From Flavobacterium sp. (GTDB lineage: Bacteria; Bacteroidota; Bacteroidia; Flavobacteriales; Flavobacteriaceae), in assembly GCF_030146175.1 (NCBI RefSeq), contig NZ_JASLCE010000053.1:1-40425 (forward strand): DNA of 40,425 nt. Reading direction: 5' to 3'. A program made the position numbers and the translations under genes. Shown here piece after piece: positions 1 through 7,230 of this stretch (position 1 is the stretch's first letter; each line of letters opens with the position of its first letter). The notes beneath the pieces were generated by a model. The model saw only the letters and a program-made list of their open reading frames with translations. It did not search any database and had not been told where the DNA came from.

Positions 1-13
1 TTTTTTTAACCAG

Positions 14-87
14 TGGTCCCACTTGGGCTCGAACCAAGGACCACCTGATTATGAGTCAGGTGCTCTAACCAACTGAGCTATAGGACC
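14..87 (-). tRNA. tRNA with CAU anticodon (elongator Met or Ile2)
   Basis: The minus strand folds into a full 74-nt cloverleaf: a 7-bp acceptor stem (GGTCCTA with TGGGACC, one T-G pair), D stem GCTC/GAGC, anticodon stem CCTGA/TCAGG around loop CTCATAA, T stem CTTGG/CCAAG with loop TTCGAGC, and discriminator A. CCA is not encoded. The CAU anticodon fits elongator tRNA-Met or the lysidine-modified tRNA-Ile2. Acceptor pairs 4-69 and 5-68 are both C-G, which matches the TilS determinants known from E. coli tRNA-Ile2 rather than its elongator tRNA-Met. That is inference from another phylum, so the identity stays open. Confidence 0.93.
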
Positions 88-100
88 GGTTTAGAGGCTG

Positions 101-132
101 CAATATTACTACTATTTTTCGTTTAGTGCAAA
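101..132 (-). promoter_or_regulatory. Promoter of the tRNA gene
   Basis: On the minus strand TTTG (129-132) is followed after 20 bp by TAATATTG (101-108), a near match to the Bacteroidota -7 element TAnnTTTG. It lies 13 bp upstream of the mature tRNA 5' end. Confidence 0.5.
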
Positions 133-133
133 C

Positions 134-538
134 TTATTCCGAAATTTCTTGACACAGTTCTACCAGTACACCATTGGTCCCTTTAGGGTGCAAAAAGGCC
201 ACTAGTTTGTTATCAGCGCCGCGTTTTGGTGTTTCGTTTAATACCGTAAATCCTTCCGATTTCAAACGGGCGATTTCCGAAACAATGTCTTCTACATCAA
301 AAGCAATATGGTGAATCCCTTCGCCTTTTTTCTCGATAAACTTGGCAATCGGACTGTCCGGAGTAGTAGCCTCCAATAACTCTATTTTATTCGGTCCATT
401 CATAAAAAAGGATGTCTTCACTCCTTCACTAGCCACTTCCTCCTGTTTGTAGGCCGGCGCACCGAATAATTTTTCAAAAATAACATTGGACACTTCAAGG
501 TCTTTTACCGCTATCCCGATATGCTCTATTTTTCTCAT
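134..538 (-). CDS. mce: Methylmalonyl-CoA epimerase
   Basis: A 134-residue vicinal-oxygen-chelate (glyoxalase-fold) protein that interconverts (R)- and (S)-methylmalonyl-CoA, linking propionyl-CoA or succinyl-CoA metabolism to methylmalonyl-CoA mutase in the cytoplasm. The opening MRKIEHIGIAV, the central GEGIHHIAFDVEDI and the final GVLVELCQ are typical of the family. Likely metal ligands are H6, H76 or H77 and E127. The frame is open further upstream, to 586, but that stretch would run through the promoter at 584-612, and family members start at this Met, so 538 is the better start. It is divergent from rbfA. No mutase gene is present in the window. The family assignment is firm. Confidence 0.93.
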   Translation of the reverse strand: MRKIEHIGIAVKDLEVSNVIFEKLFGAPAYKQEEVASEGVKTSFFMNGPNKIELLEATTPDSPIAKFIEKKGEGIHHIAFDVEDIVSEIARLKSEGFTVLNETPKRGADNKLVAFLHPKGTNGVLVELCQEISE

Positions 539-583
539 TGTACTACTTGCTGTTTTGTTTTTTTGGTCGTTATCTTCCGAAAA

Positions 584-612
584 CAAAGATAAAAAACTTT
601 ATCCGCCACCAA
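584..612 (-). promoter_or_regulatory. Promoter of mce
   Basis: Minus-strand TATCTTTG (584-591) has a TTG -33 box at 610-612 with an 18-bp spacer. Predicted transcription would begin near 577, giving a leader of about 40 nt before the start at 538. Confidence 0.55.
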
Positions 613-640
613 CTTTAAAACTTTACAATCCAAAAAATTG

Positions 641-648
641 TACTTTTG
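641..648 (+). promoter_or_regulatory. -7 element of rbfA, leaderless-like
   Basis: TACTTTTG matches TAnnTTTG and ends only 4 nt before the rbfA ATG at 653. Transcription would be expected to begin at or beside the start codon. No clear TTG -33 box is visible at the usual distance. Confidence 0.5.
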
Positions 649-652
649 CATC

Positions 653-1045
653 ATGGAAACAAATAGACAAAAAAAGATAGGAACCGTTTTGCAGAAAGAT
701 CTTGTTGATATTCTGCAGGGCGAAGTGCGTAAAAACGGAATTAGCAATCTAATTATTTCCGTATCGAAAGTAAGTGTAACCACCGATTTATCTATCGCCA
801 AAGTATACCTGAGTATTTTCCCGGCCGACAAAGGTCCGGAAATTCTAAATGCCATCCGTAGCAATACTCCATTGATCAAACACGATTTGTCACAACGTGT
901 AAAACTACAATTGCGCAAAGTACCCAATCTGGCTTTCTATATCGACGATAGTCTTGATTATATCGAGAAAATCGACAAAGCATTAAGCGGCGACGAAAAT
1001 CCGATCGAAAACCCGGAACTTCTAATCAAACGAAAAAAATCGTAA
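653..1045 (+). CDS. rbfA: 30S ribosome-binding factor RbfA
   Basis: A 130-residue RbfA, a KH-fold protein that binds 16S rRNA near the 5' helix and helps mature the 30S subunit, notably in the cold. Family features include the opening METNRQKKIGTVLQKDLVDIL, the central SVSKVSVTTDLSIAKVYLSIFP and the LRKVPNLAFYIDDSLDY segment. The frame is open back to 638, but the ATG at 653 gives the family-standard N-terminus and sits directly behind the promoter element. Its stop codon is followed at once by the TTG start of the downstream ABC permease, so the two genes are probably one transcript. Confidence 0.95.
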   Translation: METNRQKKIGTVLQKDLVDILQGEVRKNGISNLIISVSKVSVTTDLSIAKVYLSIFPADKGPEILNAIRSNTPLIKHDLSQRVKLQLRKVPNLAFYIDDSLDYIEKIDKALSGDENPIENPELLIKRKKS

Positions 1046-2245
1046 TTGAATTTCCCGTTTTACATAGCCAAACGATATACCGTTAGTTTTAGCAAAAGCA
1101 CCGCGATCAATATCATTACCGGTATTGCATCGCTGGGTATTATTGTTAGTGCTATGTCTTTATTTGTCGTGCTTTCGGTGTTTAGTGGCCTACGGGAGTT
1201 TAGTCTTTCGTTTGCCAACGATACCGATCCCGATTTAAAAATGTTCGGAAAAACCGGCAAATTTCTAACCATAAGTCCGGAACAGGAAAAACAGCTCAAA
1301 AACACCAAAAGCATCGCCCTTTTTAGTAAAGTGGTCGAGGAACGCGTCCTGTTCTACTTTAACGGTAAGGAACAGGTGGCTTATTTAAAAGGTGTGGATA
1401 GCATCTATCGAAAAATCAATCCGTTTGAAAAGAAAATTTACGGCGGTCAATGGTTAAATCCAAATACCAGTCAGGTAGTCGTGGGATATGGCATTACCAA
1501 TAAATTGTCGATGGGCCTTTTCGATTACAACAACACCTTTGAAGTTTTTGTACCCAAACCCGGCAAAGGCACGATCGACAATCCGAACGATGCTTTTAAC
1601 AAAGCGGTTCTGGTTCCGATTGGGATTTATGCCATCAACGAAGATCTGGACAACAAGTACGTTTTTTCCGATTTAGGATTGGCGCAGGAATTATTACAGT
1701 ACAAACCCAATCAGGTGACTGCCATCGAATTTCAGCTTAAAGCCGGAGCCGATGAAAATCAGGCGTTATCCGAAATCAAATCGATTTTTAAAGACACCGT
1801 TTCGATCAAAACCCGGGCGCAGCTCAACGACAGTCTTTACAAAATGCTGAATACCGAAAATATTGCCGTATACCTGATCTTTACATTAGTGATCATCGTT
1901 GCATTATTCAATCTGATTGGTGCCTTGATCATGATGATTCTGGATAAAAAAGCCAATCTGAAAACACTTTTTAATCTCGGTGCCGAAATCAAACATCTGA
2001 GAAGCATTTTCTTACTTCAGGGAAGTTTGATCACCGTAACCGGCGGACTAATCGGTTTAGTGCTTGGTATTATTGTGGTTATCCTGCAAAAGCAGTTTTC
2101 ATTGATCATGGTCACACCAACAATGGCCTATCCGGTGGTTTTCGATATTATGAACATCCTTACCGTATTACTGACGATCGTTATTTTAGGCTTTCTGGCA
2201 TCGCTTATCGCCTCCAGCCGCGTGAGTAAAAAATTATTGCAATAG
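1046..2245 (+). CDS. LolC/LolE-like ABC transporter permease (FtsX domain)
   Basis: A 399-residue inner-membrane permease of the MacB/FtsX superfamily. One membrane segment lies at about residues 17-43, followed by a periplasmic MacB-like domain of about 220 residues, then three membrane segments at about 272-298, 320-350 and 366-391. This layout is that of LolC/LolE, which with the ATPase LolD extracts lipoproteins from the inner membrane. No ATPase or partner permease is nearby, so the cargo is inferred. The start is TTG immediately after the rbfA stop. No in-frame ATG occurs before residue 37, which lies inside the first membrane segment, so TTG is preferred. Confidence 0.85.
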   Translation: MNFPFYIAKRYTVSFSKSTAINIITGIASLGIIVSAMSLFVVLSVFSGLREFSLSFANDTDPDLKMFGKTGKFLTISPEQEKQLKNTKSIALFSKVVEERVLFYFNGKEQVAYLKGVDSIYRKINPFEKKIYGGQWLNPNTSQVVVGYGITNKLSMGLFDYNNTFEVFVPKPGKGTIDNPNDAFNKAVLVPIGIYAINEDLDNKYVFSDLGLAQELLQYKPNQVTAIEFQLKAGADENQALSEIKSIFKDTVSIKTRAQLNDSLYKMLNTENIAVYLIFTLVIIVALFNLIGALIMMILDKKANLKTLFNLGAEIKHLRSIFLLQGSLITVTGGLIGLVLGIIVVILQKQFSLIMVTPTMAYPVVFDIMNILTVLLTIVILGFLASLIASSRVSKKLLQ

Positions 2246-2268
2246 ATTTTCTCCTGAAAAATAAATTC

Positions 2269-2276
2269 TATATTTG
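2269..2276 (+). promoter_or_regulatory. -7 element of the MATE gene
   Basis: TATATTTG is an exact TAnnTTTG match. The -33 region is only a TTTT at 2247-2250. Predicted transcription begins near 2283, leaving a leader of about 125 nt before the ATG at 2408. Confidence 0.5.
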
Positions 2277-2297
2277 TCGCTCATTATAACTGAACGC

Positions 2298-2380
2298 CGA
2301 TGAAAGTTTCTGCATCGTCCTAACCTATCCGGAGATAATTTAGGACATTTCGATTTCACTTCCCTTCCCGTTTACCGGGA
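2298..2380 (+). promoter_or_regulatory. Structured 5' leader of the MATE gene: three hairpins and a 7-codon upstream ORF
   Basis: Three local hairpins follow one another. The first is CGATG (2298-2302) with CATCG (2313-2317). The second is nested: TCCTAA (2318-2323) with TTAGGA (2340-2345), enclosing TATC (2326-2329) and GATA (2334-2337) around loop CGGA. The third is TCCCG (2366-2370) with CGGGA (2376-2380). An ATG at 2300 opens a 7-codon ORF (MKVSASS) that ends at 2323. I recognise no known riboswitch class. A regulatory role is inference from the structure and from the leader sitting ahead of an efflux gene. Confidence 0.35.
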
Positions 2381-2407
2381 TCTTATCAATCATTAATCCT
2401 AATTATT

Positions 2408-3835
2408 ATGACAGAAACAAATAGGCCGCAAGGCACTCTTTTTAAAATTTTCAGCACTATCAAACAAGCCCTTAAAGGGGACGAAAACTTCGATTATACC
2501 AGTGGTAGTATCAAAAAAGCGGTAATCCTGCTGGCCATTCCTATGGTTTTGGAAATGCTGATGGAATCCGTTTTTGCTTTGGTCGACCTGTATTTTGTAG
2601 GTCATTTGGAACATAGCAGCTATGCCATTCAAACCGTAGGCCTAACCGAATCGGTGATCACCATTATCTATTCACTTGCCATTGGAATCAGTATGGCGGC
2701 AACCGCCGTGGTGGCGCGTCGTATCGGAGAAAAAGACCCGGTTGCCGCAGCCAAAGCCGGTATGCAGGCCATTATTATCGCGGTTTTTATTAATAGTATT
2801 ATCAGCATTGGCGGGTTTATTTTCGCTAAAGATATTTTATTACTAATGGGTGCTTCGCAGGAAGCCGCCGATTATGGGGTGAATTTTACCCGTATTATGA
2901 TGGGTGGTAGCTTGTGTATTATGTTGCTTTTCCTGATCAACGGAATTTTTCGCGGTGCCGGAAATGCGGCTATCGCGATGAAAAGTTTATGGTTGGCCAA
3001 TATCTGTAACATCATTTTATGTCCGATATTGATCAATGGCTTCGGACCGATTCCGGCTTTCGGGCTTACCGGTGCCGCGATTGCCACAACAACCGGCAGA
3101 AGTATTGGTGTGCTCTATCAATTGTATCATTTGTTTAACGGACGGGGCATTTTAAAAATTATCCCTTCCTATTTTGTCCCGGATTCCGAACAGATAAAAG
3201 CACTGATCAAAATTGCAGCTCCGGGCGTTTTACAATTTGTAATCGCTTCGTGTAGCTGGATCTTTTTAGCGCAACTGGTGGCTACAACCGGAGGTGATCA
3301 TGGATCGGCCGGATACCAAACAGCTTTGCGGATCATTATGTTTTTTATCCTTCCAGCCTGGGGATTAAGTAATGCCGCTTCTACCCTTGTAGGGCAAAAT
3401 CTCGGTGCCAAACAGGTGGAACGCGCTGAAAAATCGGTATTGACAACCGCTAAATATAATGTGGCTTTTATGGCTGTAATTACAGTCGTTACATTTTTGT
3501 TTGCGCATTATATCATCGGTTTTTTCACCAATGATGTACTGGTAAAAAACATCGCGGTTGAGGCATTGCATATTATGTGCTTAGGCTATGTTTTTTATGG
3601 TATCGGAATGGTATTGATTAATACTTTTAACGGAGCCGGAGATACCTGGACACCAACCTGGGTAAACTTTTTCGGGTTTTGGTTGTTCCAGATTCCATTA
3701 GCATATCTGTTGGCTAAATATTATAAAATGGGACCAACCGGGGTATTCCTTTCAGTTCCGATTGCCGAAACAGCAATTACGATCGCCAGTATCTTCCTAT
3801 ACCGAAGAGGTCGATGGAAACGTGTTGAAGTATAA
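2408..3835 (+). CDS. MATE-family efflux transporter
   Basis: A 475-residue polytopic membrane protein with about 12 hydrophobic segments in two pseudo-symmetric halves, and the MATE-type segments IPMVLEMLMESVFALVDLYF near the N-terminus and AAPGVLQFVIASCSW at the start of the second half. MATE proteins export drugs, cationic dyes or metabolites against Na+ or H+ gradients across the inner membrane. The substrate cannot be read from sequence. About 35 soluble residues precede the first membrane segment. The gene stands alone between its own promoter and leader and a strong hairpin terminator, and is convergent with dusB. Confidence 0.92.
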   Translation: MTETNRPQGTLFKIFSTIKQALKGDENFDYTSGSIKKAVILLAIPMVLEMLMESVFALVDLYFVGHLEHSSYAIQTVGLTESVITIIYSLAIGISMAATAVVARRIGEKDPVAAAKAGMQAIIIAVFINSIISIGGFIFAKDILLLMGASQEAADYGVNFTRIMMGGSLCIMLLFLINGIFRGAGNAAIAMKSLWLANICNIILCPILINGFGPIPAFGLTGAAIATTTGRSIGVLYQLYHLFNGRGILKIIPSYFVPDSEQIKALIKIAAPGVLQFVIASCSWIFLAQLVATTGGDHGSAGYQTALRIIMFFILPAWGLSNAASTLVGQNLGAKQVERAEKSVLTTAKYNVAFMAVITVVTFLFAHYIIGFFTNDVLVKNIAVEALHIMCLGYVFYGIGMVLINTFNGAGDTWTPTWVNFFGFWLFQIPLAYLLAKYYKMGPTGVFLSVPIAETAITIASIFLYRRGRWKRVEV

Positions 3836-3837
3836 AA

Positions 3838-3866
3838 AAACCTGCCAGATTCATTCTGGCAGGTTT
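3838..3866. terminator. Bidirectional terminator hairpin after the MATE gene
   Basis: A perfect 12-bp stem (3838-3849 with 3855-3866) around a 5-nt loop begins 3 nt after the MATE stop. A-runs and T-runs flank it, so it can work for either strand. Confidence 0.75.
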
Positions 3867-3874
3867 CCTATATA

Positions 3875-3899
3875 AAAGGGCTGTTCGAACAGCTCTTTT
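3875..3899 (-). terminator. Terminator of dusB
   Basis: The inverted repeat around GCTGTTCGAACAGC is followed on the minus strand by TTTTA, directly downstream of the dusB stop at 3901. It lies back to back with the MATE terminator. Confidence 0.6.
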
Positions 3900-3900
3900 T

Positions 3901-4896
3901 TTATGTCATCTGATAATCGGCATACGCCTCTTCAATTTCTTCGAATACTTTAAACAGTATCGCTCCATCATCCTGAGTAACCAGTTTCTGACGGTATTCT
4001 TTAAATCCGTGGATGCCTTTAAAATAATTGGTATAATGACGGCGCATTTCTACAATCCCAACGCGTTCGCCTTTCCAATCCATTGACCAGGTAAGGTGAT
4101 TACGTGCTGCTTCCACTCTGTCTTTGATCGTAGGCGCAGCTAATAATTCGCCGGTCTCAAAATAATGTTTGATCTCGTTAAAAATCCAAGGATAACCAAT
4201 CGCGGCACGCCCGATCATAATGCCATCAAGGCCAAAACGGTTTTTATATTCCAATGCTTTTTGCGGACTATCAATATCGCCATTACCAAAAATCGGCATC
4301 GTGATTCTCGGGTTATTTTTTACCCGTTCGATATGCGTCCAGTCGGAATGTCCTTTGTACATCTGTGCACGGGTTCGCGCATGGATCGTAAGCGCCTGAA
4401 CTCCGACGTCCTGTAAGCGTTCGGCCACCTCATCGATATTAATCGAATCGTCATCCCATCCCAAACGGGTTTTTACCGTTACCGGCAAGTGTGTACTTTT
4501 AACCACGGCTTTGGTTAGACGAACCATCAGATCAATATCTTTTAAAACACCTGCTCCGGCACCTTTACAAACTACCTTTTTTACCGGGCATCCGAAATTG
4601 ATATCTACCAGATCCGGCTCTACGGTTTCCACGATCTTGGCCGATAATGCCATCGCTTCTTCATCACCGCCGAAAATCTGAATTCCTACCGGTCGTTCGT
4701 AATCGAAAATGTCCAGTTTTTTACGACTCTTCATTGCATCACGGATCAATCCTTCCGAAGAGATAAATTCGGAATACATCAAATCCGCACCATGCAATTT
4801 GCACAACCTGCGGAATGGCGGATCACTCACATCTTCCATAGGTGCGAGTAATAGCGGATAATCCGGTAATTCTATATTGCCAATCTTGACCATCAT
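3901..4896 (-). CDS. dusB: tRNA-dihydrouridine synthase DusB
   Basis: A 331-residue FMN-dependent TIM-barrel enzyme that reduces uridines in the D-loop of tRNAs using NADPH. Visible family features are LLLAPMEDVSDPPFRRL near the N-terminus, the catalytic-cysteine motif NFGCPVKKV (C103), TVKTRLGWDD, LTIHARTRAQ and the FMN-phosphate segment GNGDI followed by GIMIGRAAIGYPW. A second Met follows immediately, so the start could be 4893. A TAATTTTG element sits 13 bp upstream. The gene appears monocistronic. Confidence 0.94.
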   Translation of the reverse strand: MMVKIGNIELPDYPLLLAPMEDVSDPPFRRLCKLHGADLMYSEFISSEGLIRDAMKSRKKLDIFDYERPVGIQIFGGDEEAMALSAKIVETVEPDLVDINFGCPVKKVVCKGAGAGVLKDIDLMVRLTKAVVKSTHLPVTVKTRLGWDDDSINIDEVAERLQDVGVQALTIHARTRAQMYKGHSDWTHIERVKNNPRITMPIFGNGDIDSPQKALEYKNRFGLDGIMIGRAAIGYPWIFNEIKHYFETGELLAAPTIKDRVEAARNHLTWSMDWKGERVGIVEMRRHYTNYFKGIHGFKEYRQKLVTQDDGAILFKVFEEIEEAYADYQMT

Positions 4897-4909
4897 CTAC
4901 ATTTTGCCG

Positions 4910-4917
4910 CAAAATTA
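4910..4917 (-). promoter_or_regulatory. -7 element of dusB
   Basis: Minus-strand TAATTTTG matches TAnnTTTG and ends 13 nt before the dusB start. No convincing -33 box is seen. Confidence 0.4.
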
Positions 4918-4946
4918 CAAATTTTAATCAATTCTTTTTCTTAACG

Positions 4947-5051
4947 TTACTGTAAAGCTTTGCGTGCTTTTGAGTAGCGCTTTAACCGAAGCCATACTTG
5001 TCTTTTCTGAAAATCATCGAATCGGCATAAAAAAGACAGTGATTTCAACAC
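4947..5051 (-). CDS. Possible small basic protein, unrecognised
   Basis: A minus-strand frame of 34 codons, starting at GTG (5051) or TTG (5048), ends in the basic stretch VWLRLKRYSKARKALQ. The tail uses codons like those of neighbouring genes, including several CGN arginines, and has an amphipathic look. Against it, there is no ATG, no TAnnTTTG element upstream, and it lies in a divergent promoter region. It could be a real small protein, the decayed end of a lost gene, or chance. Confidence 0.2.
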   Translation of the reverse strand: MLKSLSFLCRFDDFQKRQVWLRLKRYSKARKALQ

Positions 5052-5057
5052 TATCCG

Positions 5058-5088
5058 CTTGTAACTGACCAACTTTCAATTATATTTG
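5058..5088 (+). promoter_or_regulatory. Promoter of lepA
   Basis: CTTG (5058-5061) is followed after 19 bp by TATATTTG (5081-5088), one of the best promoter matches in the window. The leader to the lepA ATG would be about 140 nt. Confidence 0.6.
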
Positions 5089-5182
5089 CGGATTATTTCA
5101 CTACCTTTATATAGGAAATCCCCATATCCGGCTGATTATCTGCATAAAGGCTTATAAAGTCCTTTTGTTTTTTAACAAAGGT

Positions 5183-5245
5183 ATGGCCGATCCGGATTCG
5201 GATTTGCTCTTAAAATTGATACAAAACGAAGATGAAGCATATTAG
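5183..5245 (+). CDS. Upstream ORF overlapping lepA, ECF-sigma-like N-terminus
   Basis: An ATG-started frame of 20 codons lies inside the predicted lepA transcript and ends at 5243-5245, overlapping the first 14 nt of lepA. Its product, with the core [16 protein letters not shown], resembles the first helix of Bacteroidota ECF sigma factors, which often read like DxELLxLIQxGDExAF. It may be the remnant of a truncated sigma gene or a leader peptide that couples translation to lepA. The resemblance is short and judged by eye, so both readings are tentative. Confidence 0.3.
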   Translation: MADPDSDLLLKLIQNEDEAY

Positions 5246-7028
5246 AAATTTCTGCATTATTGCACATATCGATCACGGGAAAAGTACCCTTGCCGATCGA
5301 TTACTGGACGCTACCCAAACCGTTACCGCACGCGAGCAGCAAGCTCAGTTGCTGGACAATATGGATTTGGAACGCGAACGTGGTATTACTATTAAAAGTC
5401 ATGCGATTCAGATGGAGTACACCTATAAAGGAGAACAGTACATCCTGAACCTGATCGATACTCCGGGTCACGTGGATTTCTCGTATGAGGTATCCCGTTC
5501 GATCGCCGCTTGTGAAGGCGCACTTTTAATTGTGGATGCAGCTCAGAGTATTCAGGCGCAAACTATTTCCAACCTGTATCTGGCTCTGGAAAACGACCTG
5601 GAAATCATCCCAGTTCTAAATAAAATTGACTTACCAAGTGCCAATCCGGAAGAAGTGAGCGATGATATCGTGGATCTGTTAGGCTGTAAGTTGGAAGATA
5701 TTATCCCGGCATCCGGAAAAACCGGTCTTGGTGTGGATAAAATTCTGGAAGCCATTATCGAACGTATTCCGGCACCAAAAGGTGATAAAGAGGAACCGCT
5801 TCAGGCTTTGATTTTTGACTCGGTTTACAACCCGTTCCGCGGAATTGAAGTTATTTTCCGTGTGATCAACGGAGAAATCCGAAAAGGTCAGAAAATTAAG
5901 TTTATGGCGACCGGTAATGAATATTTCGCCGATGAAATCGGAACCTTAAAATTAAATCAGGTACCCAAACAGGTAGTATCTACCGGTGACGTAGGTTATC
6001 TGATTTCCGGTATTAAAGAAGCCCGCGAAGTAAAAGTGGGAGATACGATTACCGATGCCAAAACACCAACTCAGAATATGATTCAGGGATTTGAAGATGT
6101 AAAACCAATGGTTTTCGCCGGTATTTACCCTGTTGACACTGAGGATTATGAAGAGCTTCGTAATTCAATGGAAAAACTACAGTTAAATGACGCTTCGCTG
6201 GTATTTAGCCCGGAAAGTTCGGCTGCTTTAGGTTTTGGTTTCCGTTGTGGTTTCCTGGGAATGCTTCACATGGAAATCATTCAGGAACGTCTGGAGCGTG
6301 AGTTTAACATGACCGTGATCACTACCGTACCCAACGTTTCGTATTTCGCCTATACCAAAAAGGAACCGGACACACAATTAATTGTAAACAATCCTTCCGA
6401 TTTACCGGAACCATCCAGGCTGGACCGCGTGGAAGAACCGTATATCAAAGCAACGATCATCACTAAATCGGATTTTGTCGGACAAGTAATGAGTCTTTGT
6501 ATTGAAAAACGAGGTGTCATCACCAACCAGACGTATTTAACACCGGAACGTGTGGAGTTGACATTTGACATGCCATTGGCTGAAATCGTATTTGATTTCT
6601 ACGATCGTTTAAAAACGGTTTCCAAAGGATACGCTTCGTTTGACTACTCACCTATCGGAATGCGTACGTCGAATCTGGTTAAAGTGGATGTACTGTTAAA
6701 CGCGAACTCTGTAGATGCTTTATCAGCCTTGATTCACGCTGACAATGCCTATAACATCGGTAAAAAAATGTGTGAAAAGTTAAAAGAACTGATCCCGCGT
6801 CAACAATTTGATATTCCGATTCAGGCTGCTATCGGTGCGAAAATTATCGCACGTGAAACGATTAAAGCGTTGCGTAAAGACGTAACCGCCAAATGTTATG
6901 GAGGTGATATCTCCCGTAAACGTAAATTACTTGAAAAACAGAAAAAAGGTAAAAAACGTATGCGTCAGGTAGGAAATGTTGAAATTCCACAGGAAGCATT
7001 TATGGCCGTATTAAAATTAAACGACTAA
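5232..7028 (+). CDS. lepA: Elongation factor 4 (LepA)
   Basis: A 598-residue translational GTPase that acts on ribosomes, with roles proposed in back-translocation and in initiation or 30S biogenesis. The G motifs are clear: AHIDHGKST at 11-19, RERGIT at 48-53, DTPGH at 76-80 and NKID at 130-133. The LepA-specific C-terminus is present, with the segment [17 protein letters not shown] close to the end. Length is normal for the family. A TAnnTTTG promoter lies about 140 bp upstream, a short upstream ORF overlaps the start codon, and a strong terminator follows 7 nt after the stop. Confidence 0.97.
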   Translation: MKHIRNFCIIAHIDHGKSTLADRLLDATQTVTAREQQAQLLDNMDLERERGITIKSHAIQMEYTYKGEQYILNLIDTPGHVDFSYEVSRSIAACEGALLIVDAAQSIQAQTISNLYLALENDLEIIPVLNKIDLPSANPEEVSDDIVDLLGCKLEDIIPASGKTGLGVDKILEAIIERIPAPKGDKEEPLQALIFDSVYNPFRGIEVIFRVINGEIRKGQKIKFMATGNEYFADEIGTLKLNQVPKQVVSTGDVGYLISGIKEAREVKVGDTITDAKTPTQNMIQGFEDVKPMVFAGIYPVDTEDYEELRNSMEKLQLNDASLVFSPESSAALGFGFRCGFLGMLHMEIIQERLEREFNMTVITTVPNVSYFAYTKKEPDTQLIVNNPSDLPEPSRLDRVEEPYIKATIITKSDFVGQVMSLCIEKRGVITNQTYLTPERVELTFDMPLAEIVFDFYDRLKTVSKGYASFDYSPIGMRTSNLVKVDVLLNANSVDALSALIHADNAYNIGKKMCEKLKELIPRQQFDIPIQAAIGAKIIARETIKALRKDVTAKCYGGDISRKRKLLEKQKKGKKRMRQVGNVEIPQEAFMAVLKLND

Positions 7029-7034
7029 TCATAT

Positions 7035-7066
7035 AAGACCGGATTTTAAAATCCGGTCTTTTTTTT
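7035..7066 (+). terminator. Rho-independent terminator of lepA
   Basis: AAGACCGGATTTT (7035-7047) is followed directly by its reverse complement (7048-7060) and a T-run to 7066. With a 4-nt loop this is a stable GC-containing hairpin right after lepA. Confidence 0.85.
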
Positions 7067-7230
7067 CGCTTTTTACGATCGTAAACAATTCTAAATTTCA
7101 GACAACTTGTGGACATTTTGCTTTTTTAACAAAAAAAATACGGTTTTAAAAACACAAACCATCCAATCCACTATATTAACACAATAAAAAACGCTTTTTT
7201 TAGTAACTTTATAGGCTTAACTCCTAATTC

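Larger units (their letters stand above)
4897..5231. other. 335-bp gap between dusB and lepA
   Basis: It holds the dusB promoter element (4910-4917), a possible small minus-strand ORF (4947-5051), the lepA promoter (5058-5088), and a lepA leader of about 140 nt with an imperfect hairpin at 5161-5181 and an upstream ORF beginning at 5183. No recognised RNA gene or repeat was found in it. Confidence 0.6.

Noticed and set aside
7072..7085. Perfect 14-bp palindrome TTTACGATCGTAAA after lepA
   Set aside because: Palindromes of this length are expected a few times by chance in a window of this size, and no second copy was seen.
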